Source: Acidobacteriota bacterium (GTDB lineage Bacteria; Acidobacteriota; Blastocatellia; Pyrinomonadales; Pyrinomonadaceae). From it: DNA of 5,506 nt. The notes beneath the pieces were generated by a model that did no database searches, was not told the origin of the DNA, and saw only the letters and a list, made by a program, of their open reading frames with translations. Each line of letters begins with the position of its first letter. The first letter of the stretch is position 1. Made by a program: the position numbers and the translations under genes. Location: assembly GCA_013696385.1 (NCBI GenBank), contig JACCYR010000308.1, positions 1-5,506 of the forward strand, given 5' to 3'. Shown here piece after piece: positions 1 to 5,506 of the stretch.

Positions 1-1
1 C

Positions 2-61
2 TCAAACTCCGCAGCGCATTTTCCTGACGGCGAAATTGTCGGCGCGAATGTTAATGTCTGA
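2..61 (+). CDS. 3' end of a truncated reading frame, probably the detached N-terminal part of the downstream flavoprotein
   Basis: The frame is open from the left edge and encodes SNSAAHFPDGEIVGANVNV before a TGA at 59-61. It is in the same frame as the flavoprotein body that resumes at once (CAT CTT TTG CGA GAA). If the TGA is read as glycine, the junction becomes IVGANVNV-G-HLLREK. From memory, related flavoproteins carry a G-I-V-G ... G-H-x-L-R segment a short way before their FAD-binding loop, often after a Tat or lipoprotein signal. The first visible residues (SNS) would suit the stretch just after a lipobox cysteine, and base 1 is C, as a TGC codon would need; this is speculative. The alternative is the tail of an unrelated upstream gene that happens to end 6 nt before the next start. 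That the segment is coding is moderately likely; that it belongs to the flavoprotein is inference. Confidence 0.5.
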   Translation, partial: SNSAAHFPDGEIVGANVNV

Positions 62-67
62 CATCTT

Positions 68-1534
68 TTGCGAGAAAAACAAAATACCGAAGTTCCCGCA
101 AACAATTGGGAAACGGTAAAAACGGCGATTGTCGGCGGCGGCATTGCGGGTTTGAGCGCGGCGTATAAATTTACAAAAGAAAATTTCCACGATTTTATTT
201 TGCTTGAACTAGAAAGCGCAATCGGCGGAACGGCGCGCAGCGGACAAAATTCTTTCATCGGCTATCCGTGGGGCGCACATTATTTGCCCGTTCCGTTTAA
301 GGAAAACACGGAATTGATTGCTTTGCTCAATGAAATGGATTTGACCGAAGGCAGAACAAACAACGGCGGAATTTTAGTCAAAGAACAATTTCTTTGCCGC
401 GAACCCGAAGAGAGAATTTTTTATAAAGGTCGCTGGTATGAAGGTTTATATTTAAATGTCGGCGCAAGCAAAGACGACAAAAATCAATTAGAAGCGTTTC
501 AAAAGGAAATTGATTTTTGGGTAAATTGGCGCGACGCGCAAGGAAGACGCGCATTCGTTTTGCCGATAGCGAACTGTTCAAACGATGCGGAAGTTACCGA
601 TTTAGATAAAATCACGTTTGCCGATTGGCTCAGGCAAAAAGGTTTTAATTCTGAAAGATTGATTTGGTATTGCGATTATGCTTGCCGCGACGATTACGGC
701 TTGAAATTAGAGCAAACTTCCGCTTGGGCTGGACTTTTTTATTTCTGTTCGCGTGTGCGAAAATCGAGCGCGGAATCGCAATCTTTTATCACATTTCCCG
801 AAGGCAACGGAAAATTTGTCAACTTTCTGCACGACAAAGTAAAAGATAAAACACGCCTAAAAACAATCGCCATCGAAATTATTCCAAACGAAAACGGCGT
901 TGATGTCATTTATCTAAACACGGAAACCAACGAAATTCGCGGAATTCACGCCGAAAAAGTTATCTTTGCCGCGCCAGTTTTCACAAGCAAATATCTGATT
1001 CGGGATTTCAAAGAAAACGCGCCCGATTTTGTCAAAGAATTTGAACACAACGCTTGGTTTGTGGCGAATCTGTTTTTGAAAGACAGACCGAAAGATCAAT
1101 TTGCAAAAGATTTTCCGCTTGCGTGGGACAATGTTTTATATGAAAGCCCGTCGCTCGGCTATGTCAACGCAACGCATCAAAAAGGTATTGATTACGGGCA
1201 AGCCGTTTTCACCTATTATTTTCCGATGGCAGGACAAAACGGACGCGCCAAACTTTTTTCGCTCGATTGGCAAGAATTAGCTGATGTTGTTTTGTCCGAT
1301 TTGTCGCTGGCACACAAAGACATTCGCAACTTAACTGAAAAAATTGACATAATGCGTTGGGGACACGCGATGATTTCCCCAAAAACGAATTTTATCTGGA
1401 ACGATTCGCATGAGAAAGCGCAAAAACCGTTTAGAAATATACATTTCGCGCATTCTGATTTAAGCGGAATCGCGCTTTTTGAAGAAGCGTTTTTTCATGG
1501 ACTACGCGCGGTTAATGAGATTCTAACAAAATGA
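68..1534 (+). CDS. NAD(P)/FAD-dependent oxidoreductase, amine-oxidase-like flavoprotein
   Basis: This 488-residue protein probably oxidises or reduces an unknown substrate with bound FAD. A Rossmann dinucleotide-binding loop G-G-G-I-A-G-L-S-A-A lies at residues 23-32 (GxGxxG = G23, G25, G28). Glu47 in FILLELES fits the ribose-binding acid, followed by Gly53-Gly54 of the usual GG motif. A family-like YPWGAHYLP segment sits at 66-74. The C-terminal FAD-contact region, AHSDLSG followed by FEEAFFHGLRA, is at 461-481. The only start available after the TGA at 59-61 is TTG at 68; it has no Shine-Dalgarno, and the first internal ATG is about 90 codons in, past the FAD loop. The true start is therefore probably upstream of the window, with the TGA interrupting the gene (see findings). 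The gene ends in TGA, and its C-terminus looks complete. The substrate cannot be told from sequence. A carotenoid-desaturase-like or polyamine-linked role is possible but unsupported here. Confidence 0.85.
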   Translation: MREKQNTEVPANNWETVKTAIVGGGIAGLSAAYKFTKENFHDFILLELESAIGGTARSGQNSFIGYPWGAHYLPVPFKENTELIALLNEMDLTEGRTNNGGILVKEQFLCREPEERIFYKGRWYEGLYLNVGASKDDKNQLEAFQKEIDFWVNWRDAQGRRAFVLPIANCSNDAEVTDLDKITFADWLRQKGFNSERLIWYCDYACRDDYGLKLEQTSAWAGLFYFCSRVRKSSAESQSFITFPEGNGKFVNFLHDKVKDKTRLKTIAIEIIPNENGVDVIYLNTETNEIRGIHAEKVIFAAPVFTSKYLIRDFKENAPDFVKEFEHNAWFVANLFLKDRPKDQFAKDFPLAWDNVLYESPSLGYVNATHQKGIDYGQAVFTYYFPMAGQNGRAKLFSLDWQELADVVLSDLSLAHKDIRNLTEKIDIMRWGHAMISPKTNFIWNDSHEKAQKPFRNIHFAHSDLSGIALFEEAFFHGLRAVNEILTK

Positions 1535-1537
1535 AAT

Positions 1538-1783
1538 CTACTTAAATGAGTTAGCTTTTTTCGTAAGTTTGAATACAAGTAATGCCACAATTGCAACCAA
1601 AAAAAATTCTGTCACAAAAAGCAAAACTATAATCAGCTGAATAGAAATAATTAAACCAAGTCCGGGAAGCAGAATAGCTGATGCGCCGTTTATCCACGCA
1701 ATAATCGCGCCGATAAGAAGCAAAAAAACAATAACTGCTTTAGAAGCGGAAACAGCCAAAACAATTTTTAATAATAAATCCAT
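1538..1783 (-). CDS. small hydrophobic membrane protein, function unknown
   Basis: This 81-residue protein is almost wholly hydrophobic. It has a short N-terminus (MDLLLK), a first membrane span near residues 14-31, then a Gly/Pro-containing turn (INGASAILLPGLG). A long apolar stretch at about 36-71 follows, enough for one long or two short spans, and a basic cytoplasmic-type tail (KLTKKANSFK) ends it. I do not recognise the family. Three consecutive start codons occur (TTG 1789, ATG 1786, ATG 1783). I chose ATG 1783 because the Shine-Dalgarno AGAGG (1794-1790) then has a 6-nt spacer; ATG 1786 would leave only 3 nt. It lies 9 nt downstream of the DUF5996 stop, so it is very probably co-transcribed and may be translated by ribosomes finishing that gene. 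It ends in TAG, only 3 nt from the end of the convergent flavoprotein gene. Confidence 0.7.
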   Translation of the reverse strand: MDLLLKIVLAVSASKAVIVFLLLIGAIIAWINGASAILLPGLGLIISIQLIIVLLFVTEFFLVAIVALLVFKLTKKANSFK

Positions 1784-1789
1784 CATCAA

Positions 1790-1794
1790 CCTCT
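1790..1794 (-). promoter_or_regulatory. Shine-Dalgarno AGAGG of the small membrane protein, overlapping the upstream stop
   Basis: On the minus strand the sequence reads AAGTAGAGGTTGATGATGG. The AG of the DUF5996 stop TAG (1795-1793) forms the first two bases of AGAGG. This site decides the start of the small membrane protein (ATG at 1783). It is the clearest Shine-Dalgarno in the window and serves the only gene here that lies inside an operon. Confidence 0.65.
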
Positions 1795-2719
1795 ACTTAT
1801 CTTTTAAAACTTTAGTCCAATCAATTTCCAAGTTCTTCCAGTCCCAATTCGTCAAATCCGCGCCCGCTTCGTAAGTGCTTTGCATAAAATCCAAAATCGC
1901 TTGGTCGGAATTTTCTGATTGGCGAATGTCTTCATACTTCAAAAGAAATTCGCCCATTTCTTTTGAATAAAAAGCTGCTTGCGGTTTAACTTTTTGCTCG
2001 CTGAAACCTTTCGGTTCGGGCGCGGCGTAAGCGTAAAAAGCGGCTTCGCCAAAGCCTTTGCCTGTCCAGAAACCGTGGCTGATAACTTCTTGGTCGTAAG
2101 CGATGCGCGTGATGCGGTCGGCATTTTCACGCGGCGGCGCGTCTTTGCCGGAAAAGCGCGTAACGGCAAGGTCAAAACTTCCCCAAAAGAAATGAACGGG
2201 CGAACATTTTCCTGTAAAACGCGAGCGAAATTCTTTGAAAACTTGGTCAACTTTCAACAAAACGCGCCAAAAACGATAAACATATTCGGCATCGTAAGCA
2301 GCGTGTTTGGTATCTTCGGCAAAAGGAATCGGATTTTCGAGTTCGTCGGGAATTGCCGTAATTTTTACTTCGATGTCGTTTGATTTTAATTCGCTCATCA
2401 GTTTATTGTAAAAATCTGTTACCGACATCGATTCAAGTTTAAACGTAAATCCGTCATTGAAACTTGTCTGCACAATTAACTTATGATTGATAAAGTCAAA
2501 ATCAATCGCAAAAGATTCGTTTTTATAAGGCATCGCCGAAGTCGTCAAACCGTGCGGCGAAACATAAAGCGTCGTATTCCACCATTCATTAAGCATCGGC
2601 GTTTGCTCCAGACGAATTTTGCCGACAATCTGCGTCCACAAATGAAGCGTGTCGTTGGTGTCTTGCCACTCGGCAAGCGGCAAACTAGGATAAATTTCTG
2701 TGTTGCTCAAATTTGACAT
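1793..2719 (-). CDS. DUF5996 family protein
   Basis: This 308-residue protein belongs, by recognised sequence pattern, to the DUF5996 family, which has no established biochemical role. Conserved stretches are visible in the expected order: WPSL-like PSLPLAEWQDTNDTLHLWTQ at 11-30 running into IVGKIRL (31-37), WWNTTLYVSPHGLTT at 46-60, and FAIDFDFINHKL at 70-81. Further on come the hallmark GKCSPVHFFWGSFDLAVTRF at 170-189, GFW (216-218), AFYAYAAPEP at 227-236 and AFYSKEMGEFLLKYEDIR at 249-266. There is no signal peptide or membrane segment, so it should be cytosolic. The length matches full-length relatives as I recall them. The start is ATG at 2719 with only a weak AGAAG upstream; no earlier in-frame start is needed because the family pattern begins about 10 residues in. 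It is the first gene of a two-gene unit with the small membrane protein, and it is divergent from the ABC transporter gene. The family call is firm; any function would be a guess. Confidence 0.92.
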   Translation of the reverse strand: MSNLSNTEIYPSLPLAEWQDTNDTLHLWTQIVGKIRLEQTPMLNEWWNTTLYVSPHGLTTSAMPYKNESFAIDFDFINHKLIVQTSFNDGFTFKLESMSVTDFYNKLMSELKSNDIEVKITAIPDELENPIPFAEDTKHAAYDAEYVYRFWRVLLKVDQVFKEFRSRFTGKCSPVHFFWGSFDLAVTRFSGKDAPPRENADRITRIAYDQEVISHGFWTGKGFGEAAFYAYAAPEPKGFSEQKVKPQAAFYSKEMGEFLLKYEDIRQSENSDQAILDFMQSTYEAGADLTNWDWKNLEIDWTKVLKDK

Positions 2720-2743
2720 AAAACTTCTGTAATTTTTAAATCA

Positions 2744-2772
2744 ATTCTATCAATACAATTATCAATAAACAA
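2744..2772 (-). promoter_or_regulatory. putative sigma70-type promoter of the DUF5996 operon
   Basis: Reading the minus strand, TTGTTT (2772-2767) and TAGAAT (2749-2744) are separated by exactly 17 nt. The -10 box matches TATAAT at five of six positions; the -35 box matches only TTG. Transcription would begin near 2737, giving a leader of about 17 nt before ATG 2719. Two TATCAAT copies overlap the spacer and -10 region. AT-rich DNA yields such matches by chance, so this is tentative. Confidence 0.4.
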
Positions 2773-2814
2773 AATTATCCGTTTCAGCAGACGTAAAAAA
2801 ATATCAATTGATAT
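2748..2814. repeat. TATCAAT repeats and 14-bp palindrome in the divergent promoter region
   Basis: TATCAATA occurs at 2748-2755 and again at 2760-2767, with starts 12 bp apart. A third TATCAAT at 2802-2808 is part of the perfect palindrome ATATCAATTGATAT (2801-2814). The first two copies lie within the DUF5996 promoter and the palindrome overlaps the ABC promoter. The arrangement resembles operator half-sites for one regulator controlling both directions, but the region is AT-rich and no regulator gene is present in the window. Confidence 0.4.
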
Positions 2815-2817
2815 AAT
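2809..2817 (+). promoter_or_regulatory. extended -10 promoter of the ABC transporter gene
   Basis: TGATATAAT is a perfect extended -10 element: TG at 2809-2810, one base, then consensus TATAAT at 2812-2817. No good -35 exists at 16-18 nt upstream (AGACGT at 17 nt), which is typical when the TG extension is present. The box ends 6 nt before ATG 2824, so the expected transcription start falls on or beside the start codon, implying a leaderless mRNA. No Shine-Dalgarno precedes the ATG, in keeping with this. Confidence 0.55.
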
Positions 2818-2823
2818 CAAGCA

Positions 2824-4680
2824 ATGGCGGACGAAGATAACAAAAAGAAAAAAGTAAATTACGCAAGCGCGTGGCAGGAAGCCAAAATTTTGATTTGGAA
2901 TTATCGTTGGCGGCTCGCGCTCGGCGGTGTTTTGATGATTTTGAGCCGTTTGGCAGGACTTGTTCTGCCTGCGTCGTCAAAATATCTGATTGATGAAGTT
3001 ATCGGCAAACAGCATTACGAACTTCTTAAATGGATTGCGCTCGCCGTCGGAATTTCAACGCTCGTTCAAGCTCTGACATCATTTGCGCTAACGCAGATTC
3101 TCGGTATCGCGGCACAGCGGGCGATTACCGAAATGCGAAAGCGCGTGCAGACGCAAATCGAACGTCTGCCAATTTCCTTTTTTGATTCAACACAAAGCGG
3201 GCAGCTAATTTCGCGGATTATGAACGATGCAGAAGGCATCCGCAATCTCGTCGGCACAGGTTTGGTGCAGCTTGCGGGAAGCATTGTAACGGCGGCAATT
3301 TCCATCTGCGTTTTGTTTTATATAAACTGGCGTTTAACGAGCGTTACGCTTCTTGTTCTCGCGGCGTTCGGCGGCGTTCTGGCTTATGCTTTTAATAAAC
3401 TGCGCCCGATTTTCCGCGAGCGAAACGTCATAAACGCCGAAGTTACAGGACGACTTGGCGAATCTCTCGGCGGAATCCGCATCGTCAAAGCATACACGGC
3501 GGAGAAGCGCGAGGAATTAACATTTGCTCGCGGCGCGCACAAACTCCTGCGAAATGTTGCCAAATCAATGACAGGCGTTTCCGCCGTTACCGCATTTTCT
3601 TCATTGATTATTGGCGCAATCAGCGTTGTGATGATTCTGGTCGGCGGGAATTCCGTCATAACCGGCGTGATGACCATCGGCGATTTGTTTATGTATATCT
3701 TTTTCACAGGTTTGATGGCGTTTCCGATTGTCGAACTGACTTCCATCGGAACGCAAATCACCGATGCTTTGGCGGGACTTGACAGAATCCGCGAAATTCT
3801 CGGCAAACCAACCGAAGACGACAAGGATGAAACGCGCCAATCTTTGCCCAACATCGAAGGCAGAATCACGTTTGAAGACGTTTATTTTGAATACGAAGCA
3901 AACACGCCCGTTTTGCGCGGAATTTCTTTTGATTCACACGCCGGAACGACAACCGCACTCGTCGGCTCATCAGGTTCGGGCAAATCTACGATTTTGAGCT
4001 TGGTTTTAAATTTTATCCAGCCGAGCAAAGGCAGGATTCTTGTTGACGGAAAAGATTTGCAGACGATAAAACTACGCGATTACCGCCGTTTTCTGGGCGT
4101 TGTCTTACAAGATGATTTTTTGTTTGACGGCACGATTTTAGAAAATGTTAGGTTTTCCAATCCGCAGGCGAGTTTGGCGGAAATTAAAGAAGTCTGCCGC
4201 ATTGCTTACTGCGACGAATTTATCGAAAAATTTGAAAAAGGTTACGAAACGATTGTTGGCGAACGCGGCGTAAAACTTTCCGGCGGTCAACGCCAACGCC
4301 TTGCAATTGCGCGTGCTTTGCTTGCCGACCCGAAAATTTTAATTTTAGATGAAGCAACTTCGAGCCTCGATTCCGAAAGCGAACAGATGATTCAAGGAGG
4401 TTTAGACACTCTACGAAAAGGTCGCACAACTTTTGTTATCGCGCATCGCCTTTCAACCATCAGAAGCGCGGACAAAATTTTGGTCGTCGAAAGCGGTCAA
4501 ATCGTCGAAAGCGGAACGCACAATGAATTGCTCGTTTTAAACGGACGTTATCGCCAACTTTACGACAAGCAATATCAATTCGAGAAAAATCTATTCATCA
4601 ATCCGGGCGAAGATTTTACTCCAGACGCGCCAAAAATTGAAAAAGAGAAAAAAGTTTCGACAAGTTTGCCGCGTTTATAA
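2824..4680 (+). CDS. ABC exporter half-transporter (fused membrane and ATPase domains), MsbA-like
   Basis: This 618-residue protein acts as a dimer in the inner membrane and uses ATP to export a substrate, likely a lipid, drug or peptide. A charged, lysine-rich N-terminus precedes six predicted spans at about 31-52, 69-94, 147-168, 171-191, 251-275 and 283-304. The ATPase domain follows. It has an A-loop aromatic near Tyr357, Walker A GSSGSGKST at 381-389 (Lys387), Q-loop Gln429, and signature LSGGQ at 485-489. Walker B ILILDE ends at Asp509-Glu510, the D-loop SSLD is at 513-516 and the H-loop is His541. All catalytic residues are present, so it should be active. A polar tail of about 45 residues follows the core. 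The start is the only reasonable ATG and has no Shine-Dalgarno (see the promoter entry). The last 6 bp overlap the convergent methyltransferase gene. The substrate cannot be told: general exporters such as MsbA, LmrA and BmrA share these features, so I give no gene symbol. Confidence 0.95.
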   Translation: MADEDNKKKKVNYASAWQEAKILIWNYRWRLALGGVLMILSRLAGLVLPASSKYLIDEVIGKQHYELLKWIALAVGISTLVQALTSFALTQILGIAAQRAITEMRKRVQTQIERLPISFFDSTQSGQLISRIMNDAEGIRNLVGTGLVQLAGSIVTAAISICVLFYINWRLTSVTLLVLAAFGGVLAYAFNKLRPIFRERNVINAEVTGRLGESLGGIRIVKAYTAEKREELTFARGAHKLLRNVAKSMTGVSAVTAFSSLIIGAISVVMILVGGNSVITGVMTIGDLFMYIFFTGLMAFPIVELTSIGTQITDALAGLDRIREILGKPTEDDKDETRQSLPNIEGRITFEDVYFEYEANTPVLRGISFDSHAGTTTALVGSSGSGKSTILSLVLNFIQPSKGRILVDGKDLQTIKLRDYRRFLGVVLQDDFLFDGTILENVRFSNPQASLAEIKEVCRIAYCDEFIEKFEKGYETIVGERGVKLSGGQRQRLAIARALLADPKILILDEATSSLDSESEQMIQGGLDTLRKGRTTFVIAHRLSTIRSADKILVVESGQIVESGTHNELLVLNGRYRQLYDKQYQFEKNLFINPGEDFTPDAPKIEKEKKVSTSLPRL

Positions 4681-5373
4681 TTTGTTTTTTAAAACTAATC
4701 TGAACGGGAAATGTCTTTCAACCGAAACATTTTCAAGACGCGCTTTGCTTCCGAGTTTTTTCAATTCTTTTGGCTTAAACGAGCGCAGAATCGAAAGCGA
4801 ACCGTCTTGACGAACAAGCGGGCTGATTCTGAAAGCCGCGCAAAAAATTTTGTAAAGTAAATAAGCAATTCGGTGGCGGTGAAGGTCAATGACAAAGATA
4901 TTATGGTGCGAAACCCGATTCATTTCCGTTAAAATCCGCACAACTTTTTCATCAGTAAAATGATGCGTAAAGAGCGAACAAATTGCGTAGTCAAACGAAT
5001 TATCGGCAAACGGCAGATTCAGCGCATCGCCGCGCACGGCGCAGATTTCTTTGTAAATTTTTGACTCTTTTAAAATTGCGTGGGCAGAAATCGTATTTAA
5101 TTCCAAACCGAACAAATTCGCTTGACGTTTCTGTTCCCGCGCAAATCCGGCAATTGTGCGAAGCAGTTCGCCCGAACCTGCGCCGACATCCACCACGGAA
5201 AATGTTTGCAAATTTCCGCGGTTTATTTCGCGTAAAAGTGTTTTCCTTAATGCTCGATTGTCGCCAACAAAGCGATTGATGAAGCTGATTTCGCGCAAAA
5301 ATCGGTCGTATTCTTCGGGCGTGTAATCGCCCGTGTCTATTCTTTCGAGTTGGCTGCTTCGCGCTTTAAACAT
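4675..5373 (-). CDS. class I SAM-dependent methyltransferase
   Basis: This 232-residue soluble protein transfers a methyl group from S-adenosylmethionine to an unknown acceptor. Motif I, VVDVGAGSG, is at residues 60-68. The motif II acid is Glu91 (LFGLELN), motif III is RGDALNLPFADNSFD at 114-128 with Asp116, and the motif IV region YAICSLFTHHF is at 129-139. A helical N-terminal cap holds REISFINRFVGDNRALRKTL (27-46). From memory, this cap is typical of methyltransferases found beside type III polyketide synthase or FAD-dependent oxidoreductase genes; those neighbours, if present, would lie right of the window. There is no signal peptide. The start is ATG 5373 with no Shine-Dalgarno but a promoter close upstream. 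The gene is complete, ends in TAA, and overlaps the ABC gene end by 6 bp. A quinone/menaquinone (UbiE-like) role is a less likely alternative. Confidence 0.9.
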   Translation of the reverse strand: MFKARSSQLERIDTGDYTPEEYDRFLREISFINRFVGDNRALRKTLLREINRGNLQTFSVVDVGAGSGELLRTIAGFAREQKRQANLFGLELNTISAHAILKESKIYKEICAVRGDALNLPFADNSFDYAICSLFTHHFTDEKVVRILTEMNRVSHHNIFVIDLHRHRIAYLLYKIFCAAFRISPLVRQDGSLSILRSFKPKELKKLGSKARLENVSVERHFPFRLVLKNKL

Positions 5374-5381
5374 TAAAATAG

Positions 5382-5410
5382 ATTAAGCGCAAATGACCGG
5401 CAAACGTCAA
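5382..5410 (-). promoter_or_regulatory. putative promoter of the methyltransferase gene
   Basis: On the minus strand TTGACG (5410-5405; five of six bases match TTGACA) is followed after 17 nt by CTTAAT (5387-5382; four of six match TATAAT). The -10 box ends 8 nt before ATG 5373, so the transcript would start within one or two bases of the start codon. No Shine-Dalgarno is seen. A terminator just upstream (5422-5466) makes an independent promoter here necessary if it stops transcription arriving from the right. Confidence 0.5.
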
Positions 5411-5421
5411 ATCGAAACTGC

Positions 5422-5466
5422 AAATAAAAAGCCGTTCTTCAGGCGGCGAAGAACGGCTTTTTATTT
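5422..5466. terminator. bidirectional intrinsic terminator, perfect 19-bp stem
   Basis: AAATAAAAAGCCGTTCTTC (5422-5440) is exactly complementary to GAAGAACGGCTTTTTATTT (5448-5466), with a 7-nt loop AGGCGGC. The GC-containing core GCCGTTCTTC forms the stem, and the flanking A and T runs give a U-tract in either direction. The plus-strand side is more U-rich (TTTTTATTTTTCTATTTTT). It could end a minus-strand gene arriving from right of the window and also stop plus-strand transcripts running on from the ABC gene. Confidence 0.85.
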
Positions 5467-5506
5467 TTCTATTTTTATTTATCGAGAAACTAACCAAGAA
5501 AACCTC

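Noticed and set aside
59..110. Selenocysteine insertion at the TGA at 59-61
   Set aside because: The only downstream stem (TTTGCG 67-72 with CGCAAA 97-102) has a 24-nt loop and does not resemble a bacterial SECIS element. As I recall it, relatives carry Gly, not Cys, at this position.
54..119. ATG at 54 as the start of a short gene
   Set aside because: It is out of frame with the flavoprotein, gives only 21 residues before TAA, has no ribosome binding site, and overlaps a frame with better coding character.
1532..1582. TGA read as glycine throughout the genome (as in SR1/Gracilibacteria)
   Set aside because: The flavoprotein has a family-like C-terminus right before TGA 1532-1534, reading on would run antisense into the next gene, and no other gene here contains an internal TGA.
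1979..2383. 134-codon plus-strand open frame opposite the DUF5996 gene
   Set aside because: It lies wholly antisense to a clearly conserved protein, its predicted protein is Phe/Arg/Asn-rich without any recognisable pattern, and it has no promoter or Shine-Dalgarno.
2739..2770. IHF-type binding site in the divergent region
   Set aside because: Several WATCAA starts occur, but none is followed by TTR after exactly four bases.
3384..3869. 161-codon minus-strand open frame opposite the ABC transporter gene
   Set aside because: It is an antisense shadow of the membrane-domain coding sequence, with Ser/Pro/Arg/Ile-rich translation typical of reverse frames.
4983..5279. 98-codon plus-strand open frame opposite the methyltransferase gene
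   Set aside because: It is antisense to the conserved SAM-binding region, and its Arg-rich translation has no domain pattern.

Overview
The window is an ordinary-looking bacterial chromosomal segment at roughly 43% G+C by eye, densely packed with genes. I see no mobile element, CRISPR array, tRNA or rRNA. The mix of proteins (a flavin amine-oxidase-like protein, a DUF5996 protein, an MsbA-like ABC exporter half-transporter and a small-molecule-type methyltransferase) and the codon style fit a free-living Gram-negative-type bacterium. An Acidobacteriota (Blastocatellia-like) source is my best guess, held only weakly.

Layout. (1) 1-1534, plus strand: a flavoprotein of the NAD(P)/FAD-dependent oxidoreductase type. 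The reading frame is open from the left edge, but an in-frame TGA at 59-61 splits a 19-codon piece (2-61) from the 488-codon body (68-1534). What I recall of the family suggests both pieces belong to one protein whose N-terminus lies left of the window. (2) 1538-2719, minus strand: a two-gene unit. A DUF5996 protein (1793-2719) is followed 9 nt later by a small hydrophobic membrane protein (1538-1783), whose Shine-Dalgarno overlaps the DUF5996 stop codon. This unit meets the flavoprotein gene tail to tail with 3 nt between them. (3) 2720-2823: a 104-bp divergent promoter region holding a promoter for each side, a 14-bp perfect palindrome and three copies of TATCAAT. (4) 2824-4680, plus strand: a 618-residue ABC exporter half-transporter with all nucleotide-binding motifs intact. 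(5) 4675-5373, minus strand: a class I SAM-dependent methyltransferase whose end overlaps the ABC gene end by 6 bp. (6) 5374-5506: a promoter for the methyltransferase, a perfect 19-bp inverted repeat that reads as a bidirectional terminator, and an AT-rich right edge.

The genes do not form an obvious single pathway; they are three or four separate transcription units. The most notable points are the in-frame TGA at a position where I recall a conserved glycine, and the apparent leaderless or near-leaderless starts of the ABC and methyltransferase genes. The other two are a palindrome lying directly on an extended -10 promoter, and tail-to-tail pairs with no terminator, which imply overlapping antisense transcripts. 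I found no convincing evidence of a wholly new system.
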